Both the position numbers and the translations under genes were made by a program. Positions 20,625-30,811 of a stretch of DNA of 64,000 nt are shown piece by piece. Source of the stretch: Vibrio tubiashii (lineage in GTDB: Bacteria > Pseudomonadota > Gammaproteobacteria > Enterobacterales > Vibrionaceae); NCBI RefSeq assembly GCF_028551255.1, contig NZ_CP117029.1:2604001-2668000 (forward strand), read 5' to 3'. The notes under the pieces are model-generated. The model was not told where the DNA came from. It saw only the letters and a list, made by a program, of their open reading frames with translations, and ran no database searches. Numbering within the stretch: position 1 is the stretch's first letter; each line of letters opens with the position of its first letter.

Positions 20625-21083
20625 ATGCCTTGGATTTATGCCCTCGTAGGTTTGCTTGTTGGTATGGTTTTGGGTGTTGTGATTTCTCGCCTGACAACAC
20701 CAGGATACAAGAAGCAAAAGAGCGTTCAAAAAGATCTCGACAACGCAAAATTTGAATTAGAGCAGCAAAAACAAGATCTTGCAGATCACTTTGCACAAAC
20801 AGCGGAAATGTTGGATTCACTAGGTAAAGAGTACACTAAGCTGTATCAACATATGGCGAAGACGTCTTCAGAGCTTTTACCAAACATTCCCGAGCAAGAT
20901 AACCCATTCGTGAAGAAGATCGCTCAGCAGTCTGATTCAGAATCAGTTGAAAATAACGATGTTGATATTCAACCGTTAAGCGAAGCACCTAAAGATTATG
21001 CGTCAGGTTCAACGGGTTTATTAAAAGAGCAGAAGAAAGAAATTTTAGATTCTCAAGACGTTGTTTCAGCTAAAGCGTCATAA
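20625..21083 (+). CDS. zapG: ZapG (YhcB), DUF1043 inner-membrane division/envelope protein
   Basis: 152 residues. One N-terminal membrane segment (about 3-22, rich in Gly and Val) is followed by a cytoplasmic coiled-coil (about 30-80) and an acidic, disordered C-terminus. This architecture and the position next to zapE and degQ identify YhcB, which links cell division with envelope synthesis in E. coli. An AAGGAG ribosome binding site precedes the ATG. Confidence 0.9.
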   Translation: MPWIYALVGLLVGMVLGVVISRLTTPGYKKQKSVQKDLDNAKFELEQQKQDLADHFAQTAEMLDSLGKEYTKLYQHMAKTSSELLPNIPEQDNPFVKKIAQQSDSESVENNDVDIQPLSEAPKDYASGSTGLLKEQKKEILDSQDVVSAKAS

Positions 21084-21101
21084 TTGAAATCTATCTTTGA
21101 T

Positions 21102-21129
21102 GAACTTTGCAAAGGTTTTTAAGTCATAA
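21102..21129 (+). promoter_or_regulatory. Candidate sigma-E promoter of degQ
   Basis: -35 GAACTT (21102-21107), a 16-base spacer, -10 TCATAA (21124-21129) inside GTCATAA. This resembles the sigma-E pattern (GAACTT, 16-17 bases, TCNNA-like). The predicted start is near 21136, some 70 bases before the degQ ATG. The -35 part overlaps a near-palindrome also found upstream of tolC. Confidence 0.5.
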
Positions 21130-21206
21130 CTCCTACAAGTGACCATTGAAATCTGATTTTTCGCACAAATGTCAGTATTAGGTCCTTAACCAACTAGGAG
21201 TATCCG

Positions 21207-22574
21207 ATGAAAAAACCTTTGCTTGCTTTAACCGTCCTGTCATTAAGCCTAAGTTCAATCATCACACCAATGCAGGCTACGGCCGCTTTGCCGTTTACGG
21301 TTGATGGCGAACAGTTACCAAGCTTGGCTCCGATGCTTGAAAAAGTGACCCCTGCTGTCGTCAGTATCTCAGTGGAAGGCACCCAAGTATCCAAACAACA
21401 AATTCCTGATCAGTTCCGTTTTTTCTTTGGACCTGATTTCCCAACCGAACAGCTCCAAGAACGCCCATTCCGTGGGTTAGGCTCGGGTGTCATTATTGAC
21501 GCCAAGAAAGGCCACATCGTCACTAACTATCACGTCATCAACGGCGCAGAGAAAATCCGCGTTAAACTTCGAGATGGTCGCGAGTACGATGCTGAACTCG
21601 TCGGCGGCGACCAGATGTCAGACGTGGCACTGCTCAAGCTAGAAGAAGCGAAGAACCTGACCGAAATTAAGATCGCTGACTCAGACAAGTTGCGCGTCGG
21701 TGATTTCACCGTAGCCATTGGTAACCCATTTGGTCTAGGACAAACCGTAACTTCGGGGATTGTGTCTGCGCTAGGTCGTAGTGGTCTAAACCTAGAGAAC
21801 TTTGAAAACTTCATCCAAACCGACGCAGCGATCAACAGCGGCAATTCTGGTGGCGCACTGGTTAACCTAAATGGTGAACTGATTGGTATTAACACCGCCA
21901 TCTTAGGCCCTAACGGCGGAAACGTGGGTATCGGCTTTGCGATCCCATCCAACATGATGACCAATTTGACCGCGCAAATCCTAGAGTTTGGAGAAGTTAA
22001 GCGCGGCATGCTTGGCGTACAAGGTGGCGAAATCACCTCTGAATTAGCCGAGGCCCTAGGGTACGAATCGAGCAAAGGTGCTTTTGTTAGCCAAGTCGTG
22101 CCTGACAGTGCAGCGGATAAAGCAGGTCTTGAAGCAGGCGATGTCATTGTTTCTGTCAACGGCAAAGCAATTAATTCATTTAGTGAGTTAAGAGCTAAAG
22201 TCGCTACCTTAGGTGCGGGTAAAGAGGTCTCTCTCGGCGTCGTGCGCGACGGTAAGAAGAAATCATTCGATGTCACCTTAGGTGAACAGACTAACATCAA
22301 GACGACTGCTGATAAGTTACATGAAGGCTTATCTGGTGCGCAGCTAACCAACACCAATGCAAGCGACTCTGTACAAGGTGTTAAAGTCACCTCAGTAGAA
22401 AAAGGCTCTAATGCTGAAGCTTATCAGCTGCAAAAAGATGACATCATTATTGGCGTTAACCGTCAACGAGTGAAAAACCTTGCTGAGTTTAGAAAAGTGG
22501 TAGAGAAGCAATCAGGAGTACTTGCGCTCAATATCCAACGAGGAGAGCGTAGTATCTATCTTGTTATTCGATAA
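21207..22574 (+). CDS. degQ: Periplasmic serine protease/chaperone of the DegP/DegQ family
   Basis: 455 residues. A Sec signal peptide (about 1-27) precedes a trypsin-like protease domain with the triad His109 (NYHV), Asp139 (SDVALL) and Ser214 (GNSGGAL), then two PDZ domains (about 255-350 and 370-455). HtrA proteases of this type degrade or refold damaged envelope proteins as cage-forming oligomers. The short LA loop and the pairing with degS favour DegQ naming, but Vibrio has few HtrA paralogues and the protein may fill the DegP role. A strong terminator follows at 22608. Confidence 0.93.
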   Translation: MKKPLLALTVLSLSLSSIITPMQATAALPFTVDGEQLPSLAPMLEKVTPAVVSISVEGTQVSKQQIPDQFRFFFGPDFPTEQLQERPFRGLGSGVIIDAKKGHIVTNYHVINGAEKIRVKLRDGREYDAELVGGDQMSDVALLKLEEAKNLTEIKIADSDKLRVGDFTVAIGNPFGLGQTVTSGIVSALGRSGLNLENFENFIQTDAAINSGNSGGALVNLNGELIGINTAILGPNGGNVGIGFAIPSNMMTNLTAQILEFGEVKRGMLGVQGGEITSELAEALGYESSKGAFVSQVVPDSAADKAGLEAGDVIVSVNGKAINSFSELRAKVATLGAGKEVSLGVVRDGKKKSFDVTLGEQTNIKTTADKLHEGLSGAQLTNTNASDSVQGVKVTSVEKGSNAEAYQLQKDDIIIGVNRQRVKNLAEFRKVVEKQSGVLALNIQRGERSIYLVIR

Positions 22575-22607
22575 ACACCATTGATAAAAAACGCGATATT
22601 GGCTTGA

Positions 22608-22637
22608 AAGGGCAGCGGTAGTACCCGCTGTCCTTTT
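22608..22637 (+). terminator. Terminator after degQ
   Basis: The stem GGGCAGCGG/CCGCTGTCC (one G-U pair) is followed by TTTTGTTATTTT. It isolates degS from degQ read-through. Confidence 0.8.
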
Positions 22638-22702
22638 GTTATTTTCTCATCTAGTGCTATTCTTCACCAACTTATCCATTTTATGACCTTGACGAGGAAA
22701 GC

Positions 22703-23767
22703 ATGCTGCAATTTTTGTTGCGTTCTATTGGCTTAGGCTTAGCAACTGCTGCTCTGTTATTAATCGCTGTACCGTCTTTGCGGTCCAACATCCTTCCTCA
22801 AACCAATCAATCCACTGTAACTGACTATTCACAGGTTCAGGTGTCATTCAATCAAGCCGTTCGAAAAGCCGCTCCTGCTGTGGTGAATATTTATAGCCGT
22901 AAGTACCAAGAGAGCGATCGTTCCAAACTGCTTACCCAAGGGCTAGGCTCTGGTGTCATCGTCAGTGATAAAGGCTATATCATTACCAACTACCATGTCG
23001 TTGCACAGGCCGATCAAATTATCGTTGCGCTGCAAGATGGCCGAGTGGCTGCCGCTCAATTAGTTGGTAAAGACCGTAGAACCGATATCGCCATTCTGAG
23101 GGTTGAAGGCGATAACTTACCTGTTATTCCACTTAATCCTGAATACTCGCCGAAAGTCGGTGATATTGTTCTGGCAATTGGTAACCCGTACAACCTTGGT
23201 CAAACCACCACTTTCGGTATTATCTCTGCCACTGGCCGCTCCTCCATCAGTGCCGATGGTCACCAAGCGTTTATCCAAACCGATGCCGCAATCAATGAAG
23301 GTAATTCTGGTGGCGCCTTGGTCAATACGCGTGGCGAGCTAGTCGGAATTAACACTGCATCATTCCAACAAGCCACTGAGCTGGAAACTTACGGTATTTC
23401 GTTTGCCATTCCATACGCACTTGCTAATAAAATCATGCAGAAAATCATTGCCGATGGTCGAGTGATTCGCGGCTATATCGGAATTGATGGACAAGACATT
23501 AACTCCGTTACCTCACGACTATTAGGTAACGAACATCTCGGTGGTATTGTAGTATTAGGTATTGATCCCAACGGCCCTGCGGCAGATGCTGGATTTGAAG
23601 CTCAAGACATTATCTTGAAAATTGATGGTCAGAAGATCAATGGTCGTCAAAGCGTGATGGACATAGTGACCGAGTTAAGACCAGGTACAACGGTTGATGT
23701 GCTAGTACTGCGTAAAGGAGTCGAAAAAATCCTTAAAGTCACCATTGAAGAAGATACACGCGAATAA
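22703..23767 (+). CDS. degS: DegS, site-1 protease of the sigma-E response
   Basis: 354 residues. An uncleaved N-terminal membrane anchor (about 5-25) holds a periplasmic trypsin-like domain with His98, Asp128 and Ser202 (EGNSGGAL) and a single PDZ domain (about 255-350). One PDZ plus a membrane anchor separates DegS from DegQ. DegS senses exposed outer-membrane-protein C-termini and makes the first cut in RseA, releasing sigma-E. A terminator follows directly. Confidence 0.95.
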   Translation: MLQFLLRSIGLGLATAALLLIAVPSLRSNILPQTNQSTVTDYSQVQVSFNQAVRKAAPAVVNIYSRKYQESDRSKLLTQGLGSGVIVSDKGYIITNYHVVAQADQIIVALQDGRVAAAQLVGKDRRTDIAILRVEGDNLPVIPLNPEYSPKVGDIVLAIGNPYNLGQTTTFGIISATGRSSISADGHQAFIQTDAAINEGNSGGALVNTRGELVGINTASFQQATELETYGISFAIPYALANKIMQKIIADGRVIRGYIGIDGQDINSVTSRLLGNEHLGGIVVLGIDPNGPAADAGFEAQDIILKIDGQKINGRQSVMDIVTELRPGTTVDVLVLRKGVEKILKVTIEEDTRE

Positions 23768-23787
23768 TCTTTAATACGATGAACAAT

Positions 23788-23817
23788 AAAAAACCCATGC
23801 TAGGCATGGGTTTTTTT
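23788..23817. terminator. Bidirectional terminator between degS and parC
   Basis: AAAAAACCCATGC, a two-base loop region, GCATGGGTTTTTTT: a near-perfect stem with A and T tracts on the two sides, serving both convergent genes. Confidence 0.92.
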
Positions 23818-23820
23818 GTT

Positions 23821-26103
23821 CTATTCAGACGCTTCGTTTTCCGGCTCTGGGGTTGAACCAGACTCCACCTCAATACGAGTTACGCGCTGAAGACCTCTAG
23901 GTAACAAGCCGCCTCGACGTCCACGCTCTCCGCGGAAGTTCTCTAGGTCAGCAGGTTTAAGACCAAGCTTACGTTTACCCGCATACAGAGTTACCGAGCT
24001 TCCTTGAGGCAATGCAATGAGGTGAGAAACAAGCTCTTCACGCTCTTTCGCTTTCGCCGCTGGAATGTTGATGATCTTATTACCCTTACCTTTACCAAGC
24101 TGCGGCAGATCCTTGATTGGGAACAGCAACATACGACCTTGGTTAGTAATCGCTAAGATTTCATCTGCATCTAAATTGCCCACTGTTTGTGGTGAAAGCA
24201 CTTCAGAGTTCTGCGGCAGTGTCACCAGAGCTTTACCACTGCGGTTTTTCGACAGTAAGTCACTTCCCTTACAAACGAAACCATAACCCGCGTCAGAACC
24301 AACTAGCCACAATTGCTCTTCTTCACCCATAACAACATGGCGAATATTAGTGCCTGCGCTAATGTTCAAGCGGCCTGTAATTGGTTCACCTTGGCTACGT
24401 GCAGAGGGTAATGAGTGCGACTCTAACGAGTAGCTGCGGCCATCACTGCCAAGGAATACAGCTTGCTGATTGCTCTTACCACGAGCATGGGCAAGGTATT
24501 TATCGCCTGACTTATAGTTCAAGCCATCAGCATCAACCTCATGCCCTTTAGCATGACGAATCCAACCTTTCTCAGAAAGCACAACAGTGATAGGTTCGCT
24601 AGGAACTAAGTCACGCTCTGTTAGCGCCTTAGCTTCTGCACGCTCAACCATTGGTGAACGGCGATCATCTCCGTATTTGTCAGCATCCGCTTTGATTTCT
24701 TTCTTCAGAAGAGTATTAAGACGACGCTCGGAGCCTAATAGTTGCTCTAGCTTTTCACGCTCTTTCTCTAACTCATCCTGCTCACCGCGAATCTTCATCT
24801 CTTCCAATTTCGCTAAGTGGCGAAGTTTGGTATCGAGAATCGCATCAGCTTGAATATCGGTAATACCAAAACGTTCCATAAGCACCGCTTTAGGATCGTC
24901 TTCAGTACGAATGATCTCAATCACCTCATCAAGGTTAAGGTATGCAACCAACAAACCTTCCAAGATGTGCAAGCGAGCCATAACCTTATCTAAACGGTGT
25001 TGCAAACGACGTCGTACAGTTGCACGGCGGAATTCGATCCATTCAGAGAGAATTTGAACGAGTCCTTTGACCTGAGGACGATTGTCCAAACCAATCATGT
25101 TTAGGTTTACACGGAAGTTCTTTTCAAGATCGGTCGAGGCAAATAGATGATTCATCAACTGGTCACAGTCAACGCGGTTTGAGCGCGGTACAACAACGAT
25201 ACGAGTTGGGTTCTCGTGATCGGATTCATCACGCAGATCGTCAACCATAGGCAGCTTTTTAGCGCGCATTTGGTTAGCGATTTGCTCTAGCAGCTTAGCG
25301 CCAGACACTTGGTGTGGCAGAGCGGTAATGACGATCTCTGAACCTTCTTTGTGCCATACAGCACGCATTTTAATGCTGCCACGGCCAGTACGATAAATCT
25401 TCTCTAAATCGGCTTTAGGCGAAATGATCTCTGCTTCGGTTGGGTAATCTGGCCCTTGAACAAAGTTCATTACATCCGCAAGTTCAGACTTTGGATTATC
25501 GATCAGATGAATCGTTGCTTCTGCCACTTCACGTACGTTGTGTGGTGGGATATCCGTTGCCATACCTACCGCGATACCTGTCACACCATTAAGCAAGATA
25601 TGAGGTAAACGCGCTGGTAACATTTGCGGCTCTTTCATCGTGCCGTCAAAGTTAGGCTGCCACTCTACGGTACCTTGACCTAGTTCGCCAAGCAAAACTT
25701 CGGCAAACTTAGAGAGTTTTGCTTCAGTATAACGCATTGCCGCGAATGATTTAGGATCATCAGGCGCACCCCAGTTTCCTTGACCATCTACGAGTGGATA
25801 ACGGTAAGAAAATGGCTGAGCCATCAATACCATTGCTTCGTAACAAGCCGAGTCCCCATGCGGGTGGTACTTACCTAACACGTCACCAACAGTACGTGCC
25901 GATTTTTTGTATTTTGCCGCTGCCGAAAGACCAAGCTCCGACATCGCGTAGATAATACGACGCTGAACCGGTTTTAAACCGTCACCAATATATGGCAACG
26001 CACGGTCCATAATGACGTACATCGAATAGTTAAGATAAGCGTCTTCGGTGAACTTGCGCATTGGCAACTGTTCAACGCCATCAAATGTAATTTCAGTAGA
26101 CAT
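23821..26103 (-). CDS. parC: DNA topoisomerase IV subunit A
   Basis: 760 residues. ParC is the DNA-cleaving subunit that decatenates replicated chromosomes. The catalytic tyrosine is Tyr125 in AAMRYTEAK. The quinolone-resistance region reads [11 protein letters not shown], so Ser85 and Glu89 (equivalent to E. coli Ser80 and Glu84) are wild type. A long coiled-coil (about 430-480) and a C-terminal beta-pinwheel domain follow. The gene starts 3 bases after the parE stop, so the two are co-translated. Confidence 0.97.
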   Translation of the reverse strand: MSTEITFDGVEQLPMRKFTEDAYLNYSMYVIMDRALPYIGDGLKPVQRRIIYAMSELGLSAAAKYKKSARTVGDVLGKYHPHGDSACYEAMVLMAQPFSYRYPLVDGQGNWGAPDDPKSFAAMRYTEAKLSKFAEVLLGELGQGTVEWQPNFDGTMKEPQMLPARLPHILLNGVTGIAVGMATDIPPHNVREVAEATIHLIDNPKSELADVMNFVQGPDYPTEAEIISPKADLEKIYRTGRGSIKMRAVWHKEGSEIVITALPHQVSGAKLLEQIANQMRAKKLPMVDDLRDESDHENPTRIVVVPRSNRVDCDQLMNHLFASTDLEKNFRVNLNMIGLDNRPQVKGLVQILSEWIEFRRATVRRRLQHRLDKVMARLHILEGLLVAYLNLDEVIEIIRTEDDPKAVLMERFGITDIQADAILDTKLRHLAKLEEMKIRGEQDELEKEREKLEQLLGSERRLNTLLKKEIKADADKYGDDRRSPMVERAEAKALTERDLVPSEPITVVLSEKGWIRHAKGHEVDADGLNYKSGDKYLAHARGKSNQQAVFLGSDGRSYSLESHSLPSARSQGEPITGRLNISAGTNIRHVVMGEEEQLWLVGSDAGYGFVCKGSDLLSKNRSGKALVTLPQNSEVLSPQTVGNLDADEILAITNQGRMLLFPIKDLPQLGKGKGNKIINIPAAKAKEREELVSHLIALPQGSSVTLYAGKRKLGLKPADLENFRGERGRRGGLLPRGLQRVTRIEVESGSTPEPENEASE

Positions 26104-26106
26104 CCG

Positions 26107-27987
26107 TTAAACCTCTGCCATGTCGCCGTTGTTTTGTAACCAAGAGCGACGATCATCAGCACGCTTCTTACCAAGCAGCATATCCATCATTTCCATGGTC
26201 GCTTGGTTGTCATCAATGGTTAGCTGAACTAAGCGACGAGTATTTGGATCCATCGTCGTTTCGCGAAGTTGCAGTGGGTTCATCTCACCCAAACCTTTGA
26301 ATCGCTGTACGTTGATTTTTGCTTTCTTCTTCGATAAACGCTCTAAAATGCCCTCCTTCTCATCGTCATCAAGGGCATAGAATACTTCCTTACCGCAGTC
26401 GATACGGTAGAGAGGAGGCATAGCGACATAGATATGACCCGCTTCCACCAGAGAGCGGAAGTGACGCGTAAATAGCGCACAAAGTAGCGTTGCGATATGC
26501 AGACCATCCGAGTCCGCATCGGCAAGGATACAGATCTTACCGTAGCGAAGGCCTTCAAGATTCTCGCTATCTGGGTCAATACCTAGTGCCACTGAGATAT
26601 CATGGACTTCTTGAGAGGCGAGCACCTGATCAGGAGAGACTTCCCAAGTATTAAGGATCTTACCGCGCAGTGGCATTACCGCTTGGAACTCACGGTCACG
26701 AGCCTGCTTGGCTGAGCCACCCGCCGAGTCACCCTCGACGAAGAAGATTTCAGTGCGGTTTAAGTCTTGAACAGAACAGTCCGTCAGTTTGCCTGGTAGA
26801 GCTGGGCCTGAAGCCACTTTTTTACGCACCACCTTTTTGCTTGCGCGCATTCGGCGGTGTGCGTTTGCAATACACACTTCAGCCAGTTGCTCTGCTAATT
26901 GTGGTTTTTCATTTAGCCAAAGACTGAAGGCATCTTTAACCACACCAGAAACAAAAGCAGCGGTTTGGCGAGAAGACAAACGCTCTTTCGTCTGACCAGC
27001 AAACTGAGGGTCTTGCATCTTAACCGATAAAACGTAAGAACAGCGGTCGAAGACATCGTCACCGGTTAACTTAACACCACGTGGCAGCAGGTTGCGGAAT
27101 TCACAGAACTCTCGCATCGCATCAAGCAAACCTTGGCGCAGACCATTAACGTGGGTACCACCTTGCGCGGTTGGGATCAGGTTAACGTAGCTTTCGGTGA
27201 TCATCTCACCGCCTTCTGGCTGCCAGATAACCGCCCAGTTAGCCGCTTCGGTTTCCGCCGAGAATTCGCCCGTAAATGGTTCTTCAGGGAGAACGGTATA
27301 ACCTTTAACGCCTTCCGCTAGGTAATCTTTTAAACCGTCTTCATACAGCCATTTATAGTCATTGCCATTTACTTTATCAGTAAAGGTAATTTCTAAGCCC
27401 GGACAAAGGACAGCTTTCGCGCGTAGGTTATTAACTAAACGAGTAACCGAGAAGTTTGCCGAGTCAAAATACTTCGCCTCAGGCCAGAAATGAACACTGG
27501 TGCCTTTATTGCGGCGGCCGCATGTCCCGGTAACCGTTAAGTCTGACACTTTATCGCCGTGTTCAAATGCAATTTCGTACACTTGACCATCACGACGTAC
27601 CGTCACTTCGACACGCTTAGACAGGGCGTTTACCACCGAGATACCTACCCCGTGTAAGCCACCAGAGAACTGATAGTTTTTATTCGAGAACTTACCCCCT
27701 GCGTGAAGCTTACATAGAATAAGCTCCACACCAGAGACTTTCTCTTCTGGGTGGATGTCTACAGGCATACCACGACCATCATCGATCACTTCGAGTGATT
27801 GGTCAGCATGCAAAATTACTTGAACCTTTGAAGCGTGTCCGGCGAGCGCTTCATCGACACTGTTATCGATGACTTCTTGGCCCAAATGGTTTGGGCGCGC
27901 TGTATCCGTATACATCCCTGGTCGGCGACGTACTGGCTCCAAACCATTAAGAACCTCAATGGCTCCAGCATTATATTGTTCAGTCAT
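26107..27987 (-). CDS. parE: DNA topoisomerase IV subunit B
   Basis: 626 residues. A GHKL ATPase domain (EVIDNSVDEAL, DDGRGMP, GGLHGVG) is followed by the transducer domain and a TOPRIM region with EGDSAGGSAKQ and DADSDGLHI. ParE powers strand passage by ParC. No clear Shine-Dalgarno sequence precedes the ATG at 27987 (AT-rich leader), which is unusual among the genes here. The start is still well placed because the family N-terminus (EQYNAGAIEVLNGLEPVR) follows immediately. Confidence 0.97.
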   Translation of the reverse strand: MTEQYNAGAIEVLNGLEPVRRRPGMYTDTARPNHLGQEVIDNSVDEALAGHASKVQVILHADQSLEVIDDGRGMPVDIHPEEKVSGVELILCKLHAGGKFSNKNYQFSGGLHGVGISVVNALSKRVEVTVRRDGQVYEIAFEHGDKVSDLTVTGTCGRRNKGTSVHFWPEAKYFDSANFSVTRLVNNLRAKAVLCPGLEITFTDKVNGNDYKWLYEDGLKDYLAEGVKGYTVLPEEPFTGEFSAETEAANWAVIWQPEGGEMITESYVNLIPTAQGGTHVNGLRQGLLDAMREFCEFRNLLPRGVKLTGDDVFDRCSYVLSVKMQDPQFAGQTKERLSSRQTAAFVSGVVKDAFSLWLNEKPQLAEQLAEVCIANAHRRMRASKKVVRKKVASGPALPGKLTDCSVQDLNRTEIFFVEGDSAGGSAKQARDREFQAVMPLRGKILNTWEVSPDQVLASQEVHDISVALGIDPDSENLEGLRYGKICILADADSDGLHIATLLCALFTRHFRSLVEAGHIYVAMPPLYRIDCGKEVFYALDDDEKEGILERLSKKKAKINVQRFKGLGEMNPLQLRETTMDPNTRRLVQLTIDDNQATMEMMDMLLGKKRADDRRSWLQNNGDMAEV

Positions 27988-28212
27988 AATACGGAATATC
28001 GTTATAAAGAATAAAAAGGTTACTTGTTGGGTGATGGATAAGGCGTTGGCTCACAATGGAGGCAGTGACTGTTGGCAGTCGTCCACGCGGCCACTATCTA
28101 ATTGCGTCAAACCCACACAAGTACTGGTGAGACATAGTCTGGAACAGACCCAATTATGTCAAGAGAGATAACTAAGTAACAAGCAAAATTATGACTCTTC
28201 CCTCAATGAGGG

Positions 28213-28794
28213 TCAGAGTTGTAAGAATTCTATGATTTGAGCAGGATAGCGTTCGAAATCAACAAAGCTATGATCACCGCCCTGTTCGACGTTCTGTTTC
28301 GCCCCACAAAAGTGCTCAACCGCTTGCTTATAATCTAACACTTCATCTTCGGTTTGTTGCAACAACCAAAAATCAGACGGTGTGGCTATTTTGGGCGTAT
28401 CAAGTGTTTTTAACTCTTCGATGTGTTTCGCCTCAAGCACATAGCGCTCTTTGGTGTATGGGTTTTCTTGCTCACCTAAGTAGTCGGCAAGCAGTTCATA
28501 GGGCTTCACCGCGGGGTTCACCACCACGGCCTTAAAGCCAAACTGTGCATTGAGCCACATTGACATGTAACCGCCTAAAGAACTGCCAACCAAGCCAATG
28601 GTATAGTCATCTTTATACTGGTTAACAATATCGAGTAGGTGCTGGGCAGCTTGCTGTGGAAAGCAAGGTAAACGCGGCGTCACTAATTTAATATCAGGTC
28701 GATTTTCTAGGCAATACTCCTTCATCACATTGGCTTTATGCGATAAAGGTGAGCTGTTAAAACCATGAATATAAAGTAGTAATGACGGCTTCAT
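28213..28794 (-). CDS. yqiA: YqiA, alpha/beta-hydrolase esterase
   Basis: 193 residues, UPF0227 family. It starts with YIHGFNSSP, the oxyanion-loop strand. The nucleophile elbow is GSSLGG (consensus G-x-S-x-G) in LVGSSLGGYMS, and the C-terminal GGDHSF supplies the catalytic His. The E. coli homologue hydrolyses short acyl esters in vitro; the physiological substrate is unknown. It belongs to nudF-yqiB-cpdA-yqiA-parE, as in E. coli. The 225 bases to parE contain only small hairpins (for example GACTG/CAGTC at 28067-28080). Confidence 0.92.
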   Translation of the reverse strand: MKPSLLLYIHGFNSSPLSHKANVMKEYCLENRPDIKLVTPRLPCFPQQAAQHLLDIVNQYKDDYTIGLVGSSLGGYMSMWLNAQFGFKAVVVNPAVKPYELLADYLGEQENPYTKERYVLEAKHIEELKTLDTPKIATPSDFWLLQQTEDEVLDYKQAVEHFCGAKQNVEQGGDHSFVDFERYPAQIIEFLQL

Positions 28795-28803
28795 TGCGCT
28801 CCC

Positions 28804-29625
28804 TTAATAACCCGCTGAGTTAAAATCCGGTTGAAAACTGCCATAAGGCAGACGTTTGACTTGCGTGGTTAACTGGCCATCATTATGCAGCTCTAGCTCT
28901 CTCCAACCAGGGGAAAGCGTATCCAGAGCAAAATCATCGCTATTTGGCTTGAACTGCACACATGTTGAAGGGGTCGCCATAACACGTACTCCCTGATACA
29001 ACACATTCATATCTTGATGAACGTGGCCACACAGTACCGCCTTAACGTTGCTGTGCTTTTCAACCACCTCCCAGAAATGATGAGCATCTTTTAGTGTGTG
29101 CTGATCTAACCAGCGACTGCCTACCAAGATTGGATGGTGATGAAGCAGTACCAAGGTATGTCTTTGTGGATATTGAGAAAGTTTATCTTCAAGCAGAGCG
29201 AGCTGTTGATCACTTAGGCGCCCATGCGGCACACCAACGACTTGCGAGTCTAGCAGTACCATTTGCCAATGTTCACCAAGTAAAACATGCTCAACTTGTT
29301 TAATTTGAGTCGATGGCAATACCGAGTTCATGCTTGGTTTAAAGTCATGATTGCCCGGTAACCAGAAACAGGTGTTCTTCAGCGGAGCAATGCCTTGCTC
29401 AAAACGCTGGTATGACTCAGCAGTGTGATCCTGAGAGATATCTCCGGTCGAAATAACCGCATCAAAGCTTTGATTTTCTTCGACGATCGCCGCTACCACA
29501 GCATTAAAACTGTCTAATGTATTTACGCTGAGCAGACTACCATCCACTGGCTCAAACAAATGAGTGTCAGTAATCTGAAGTAGCTTAATACTGTCGCTAT
29601 TTGATGAACTTGACGTTACTTTCAA
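28804..29625 (-). CDS. cpdA: 3',5'-cyclic-AMP phosphodiesterase CpdA
   Basis: 273 residues of the calcineurin-like metallophosphoesterase fold with all metal-binding motifs: ITDTHLF (Asp, His), STGDIS (Asp), LPGNHD (Asn, His, Asp), LLHHHP (His) and LCGHVHQD (His). CpdA hydrolyses cAMP and thereby damps CRP-dependent regulation. It sits between yqiB and yqiA with about 10-base gaps. Confidence 0.95.
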   Translation of the reverse strand: MKVTSSSSNSDSIKLLQITDTHLFEPVDGSLLSVNTLDSFNAVVAAIVEENQSFDAVISTGDISQDHTAESYQRFEQGIAPLKNTCFWLPGNHDFKPSMNSVLPSTQIKQVEHVLLGEHWQMVLLDSQVVGVPHGRLSDQQLALLEDKLSQYPQRHTLVLLHHHPILVGSRWLDQHTLKDAHHFWEVVEKHSNVKAVLCGHVHQDMNVLYQGVRVMATPSTCVQFKPNSDDFALDTLSPGWRELELHNDGQLTTQVKRLPYGSFQPDFNSAGY

Positions 29626-29635
29626 AACAAAAAAC

Positions 29636-30076
29636 CTAAATATTCAATGGAGTGCGGCTAATACCCTGCTTTAAACAAAATGAAAGCCAATCGCCTAAAA
29701 AGCGGTTAAGTTGCACCTTCTCATCTTGTTGTAGCATTTTATCGTTCGGGTAATCATATCGGGCATTGACACGTTTCAAATGGTCACAAGCAGAGACTTC
29801 TGCTACGCGAGCATCGTGGTAGAGCCTGACAGACATTGTCGGCAATGGAAACACTGGAACGTCATCGCTTTGACAAATATCGACCAAAGTTGTGTACTTT
29901 GTGACTTCAACCACTTGAATCTGATAGGTCAAATAAGCAGCTTGATAGCAGCGTACATCACCCACACTCGGTTGATTGGGCAACAAAGCGTTAAGCTTGG
30001 CGTAATTTGTTTCGTAAGTCCGCATCAAATCAGCAAGATCAACATGATACGGTTTCTTTAATGCTACTTGTGCCAT
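29636..30076 (-). CDS. yqiB: YqiB, DUF1249 family protein
   Basis: 146 residues from the ATG at 30076 (MAQVALKKPYHVDL), chosen because AGGA lies just before it and the family starts with this stretch. The longer frame to 30112 would run deeper into nudF. It overlaps the nudF end by 13 bases. No catalytic motif is recognisable, and the function of DUF1249 is unknown. Its constant position between nudF and cpdA is the only functional hint. Confidence 0.88.
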   Translation of the reverse strand: MAQVALKKPYHVDLADLMRTYETNYAKLNALLPNQPSVGDVRCYQAAYLTYQIQVVEVTKYTTLVDICQSDDVPVFPLPTMSVRLYHDARVAEVSACDHLKRVNARYDYPNDKMLQQDEKVQLNRFLGDWLSFCLKQGISRTPLNI

Positions 30077-30693
30077 TGTTCCTGTAATCTGTGATGGTTT
30101 AACTCTAGCCACTGCAACGCAATGATAGAGGCACCATTTTCAAATTTTCCTTCTACTACCCATTGATACGCTTGTTGGCGGGAAATAACGTGTACACGAA
30201 TATCTTCCCCTTCATAGTCTAAACCATGAACGCCATACGCTGTACTCGCATCCACTTGACCAACAAAAACATCTAATTTTTCAGAGCAGCCGCCCGAAGA
30301 TGGGTAGTAAGAGGTCACTTTTTCTAGTTTCCCTACTTCAATGCCCGCTTCTTCTACGGCTTCGCGCCTTACAACGTCCTCGGCCTCTTCGCCTTTATCT
30401 ATCATGCCTGCGACAATTTCTAACTGCCATGGGCTGCGGTGCTCTAAAGCACCAACACGAATTTGTTCAATAATGACAACCTGATCCCGAATGGGATCAT
30501 AAGGCAACATTGCAGCAGCATGTCCACGCTCGAACATTTCGCGCTCTATCGGCTCACTCCACCCGCCTTCAAACAGCTTATGCTTGAAGCGATACTTAAT
30601 CATTCTAAAAAAACCCTGAAACAGTGTTTCTTTTGAGATTATTTCCACATCTTGGGGAGTAAACTGCTGATGTTGGTTGTCAGACTGTTGCAT
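30064..30693 (-). CDS. nudF: ADP-ribose pyrophosphatase NudF
   Basis: 209 residues. The Nudix box starts at Gly96 (GMIDKGEEAEDVVRREAVEEAG, to about residue 117) with the full REAVEEAG core. An N-terminal beta domain (about 1-55) is typical of dimeric ADP-ribose pyrophosphatases that hydrolyse ADP-ribose to AMP and ribose-5-phosphate. It is divergent from tolC, the same arrangement as in E. coli. Confidence 0.95.
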   Translation of the reverse strand: MQQSDNQHQQFTPQDVEIISKETLFQGFFRMIKYRFKHKLFEGGWSEPIEREMFERGHAAAMLPYDPIRDQVVIIEQIRVGALEHRSPWQLEIVAGMIDKGEEAEDVVRREAVEEAGIEVGKLEKVTSYYPSSGGCSEKLDVFVGQVDASTAYGVHGLDYEGEDIRVHVISRQQAYQWVVEGKFENGASIIALQWLELNHHRLQEQWHK

Positions 30694-30811
30694 TTGGCAC
30701 CTCTCTGAGTGAATCTTATAGTTTACGCAGACAAAAGCTTAACTTCCAAGGACATGGCTCAACTTTTTATACAATTTTTATAGTTTAAGTTAAATTGATG
30801 AATTATTTTTA

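Noticed and set aside
21530..22390. A 286-codon minus-strand frame
   Set aside because: Antisense to degQ, which has full catalytic motifs; the reverse frame lacks any recognisable domain.
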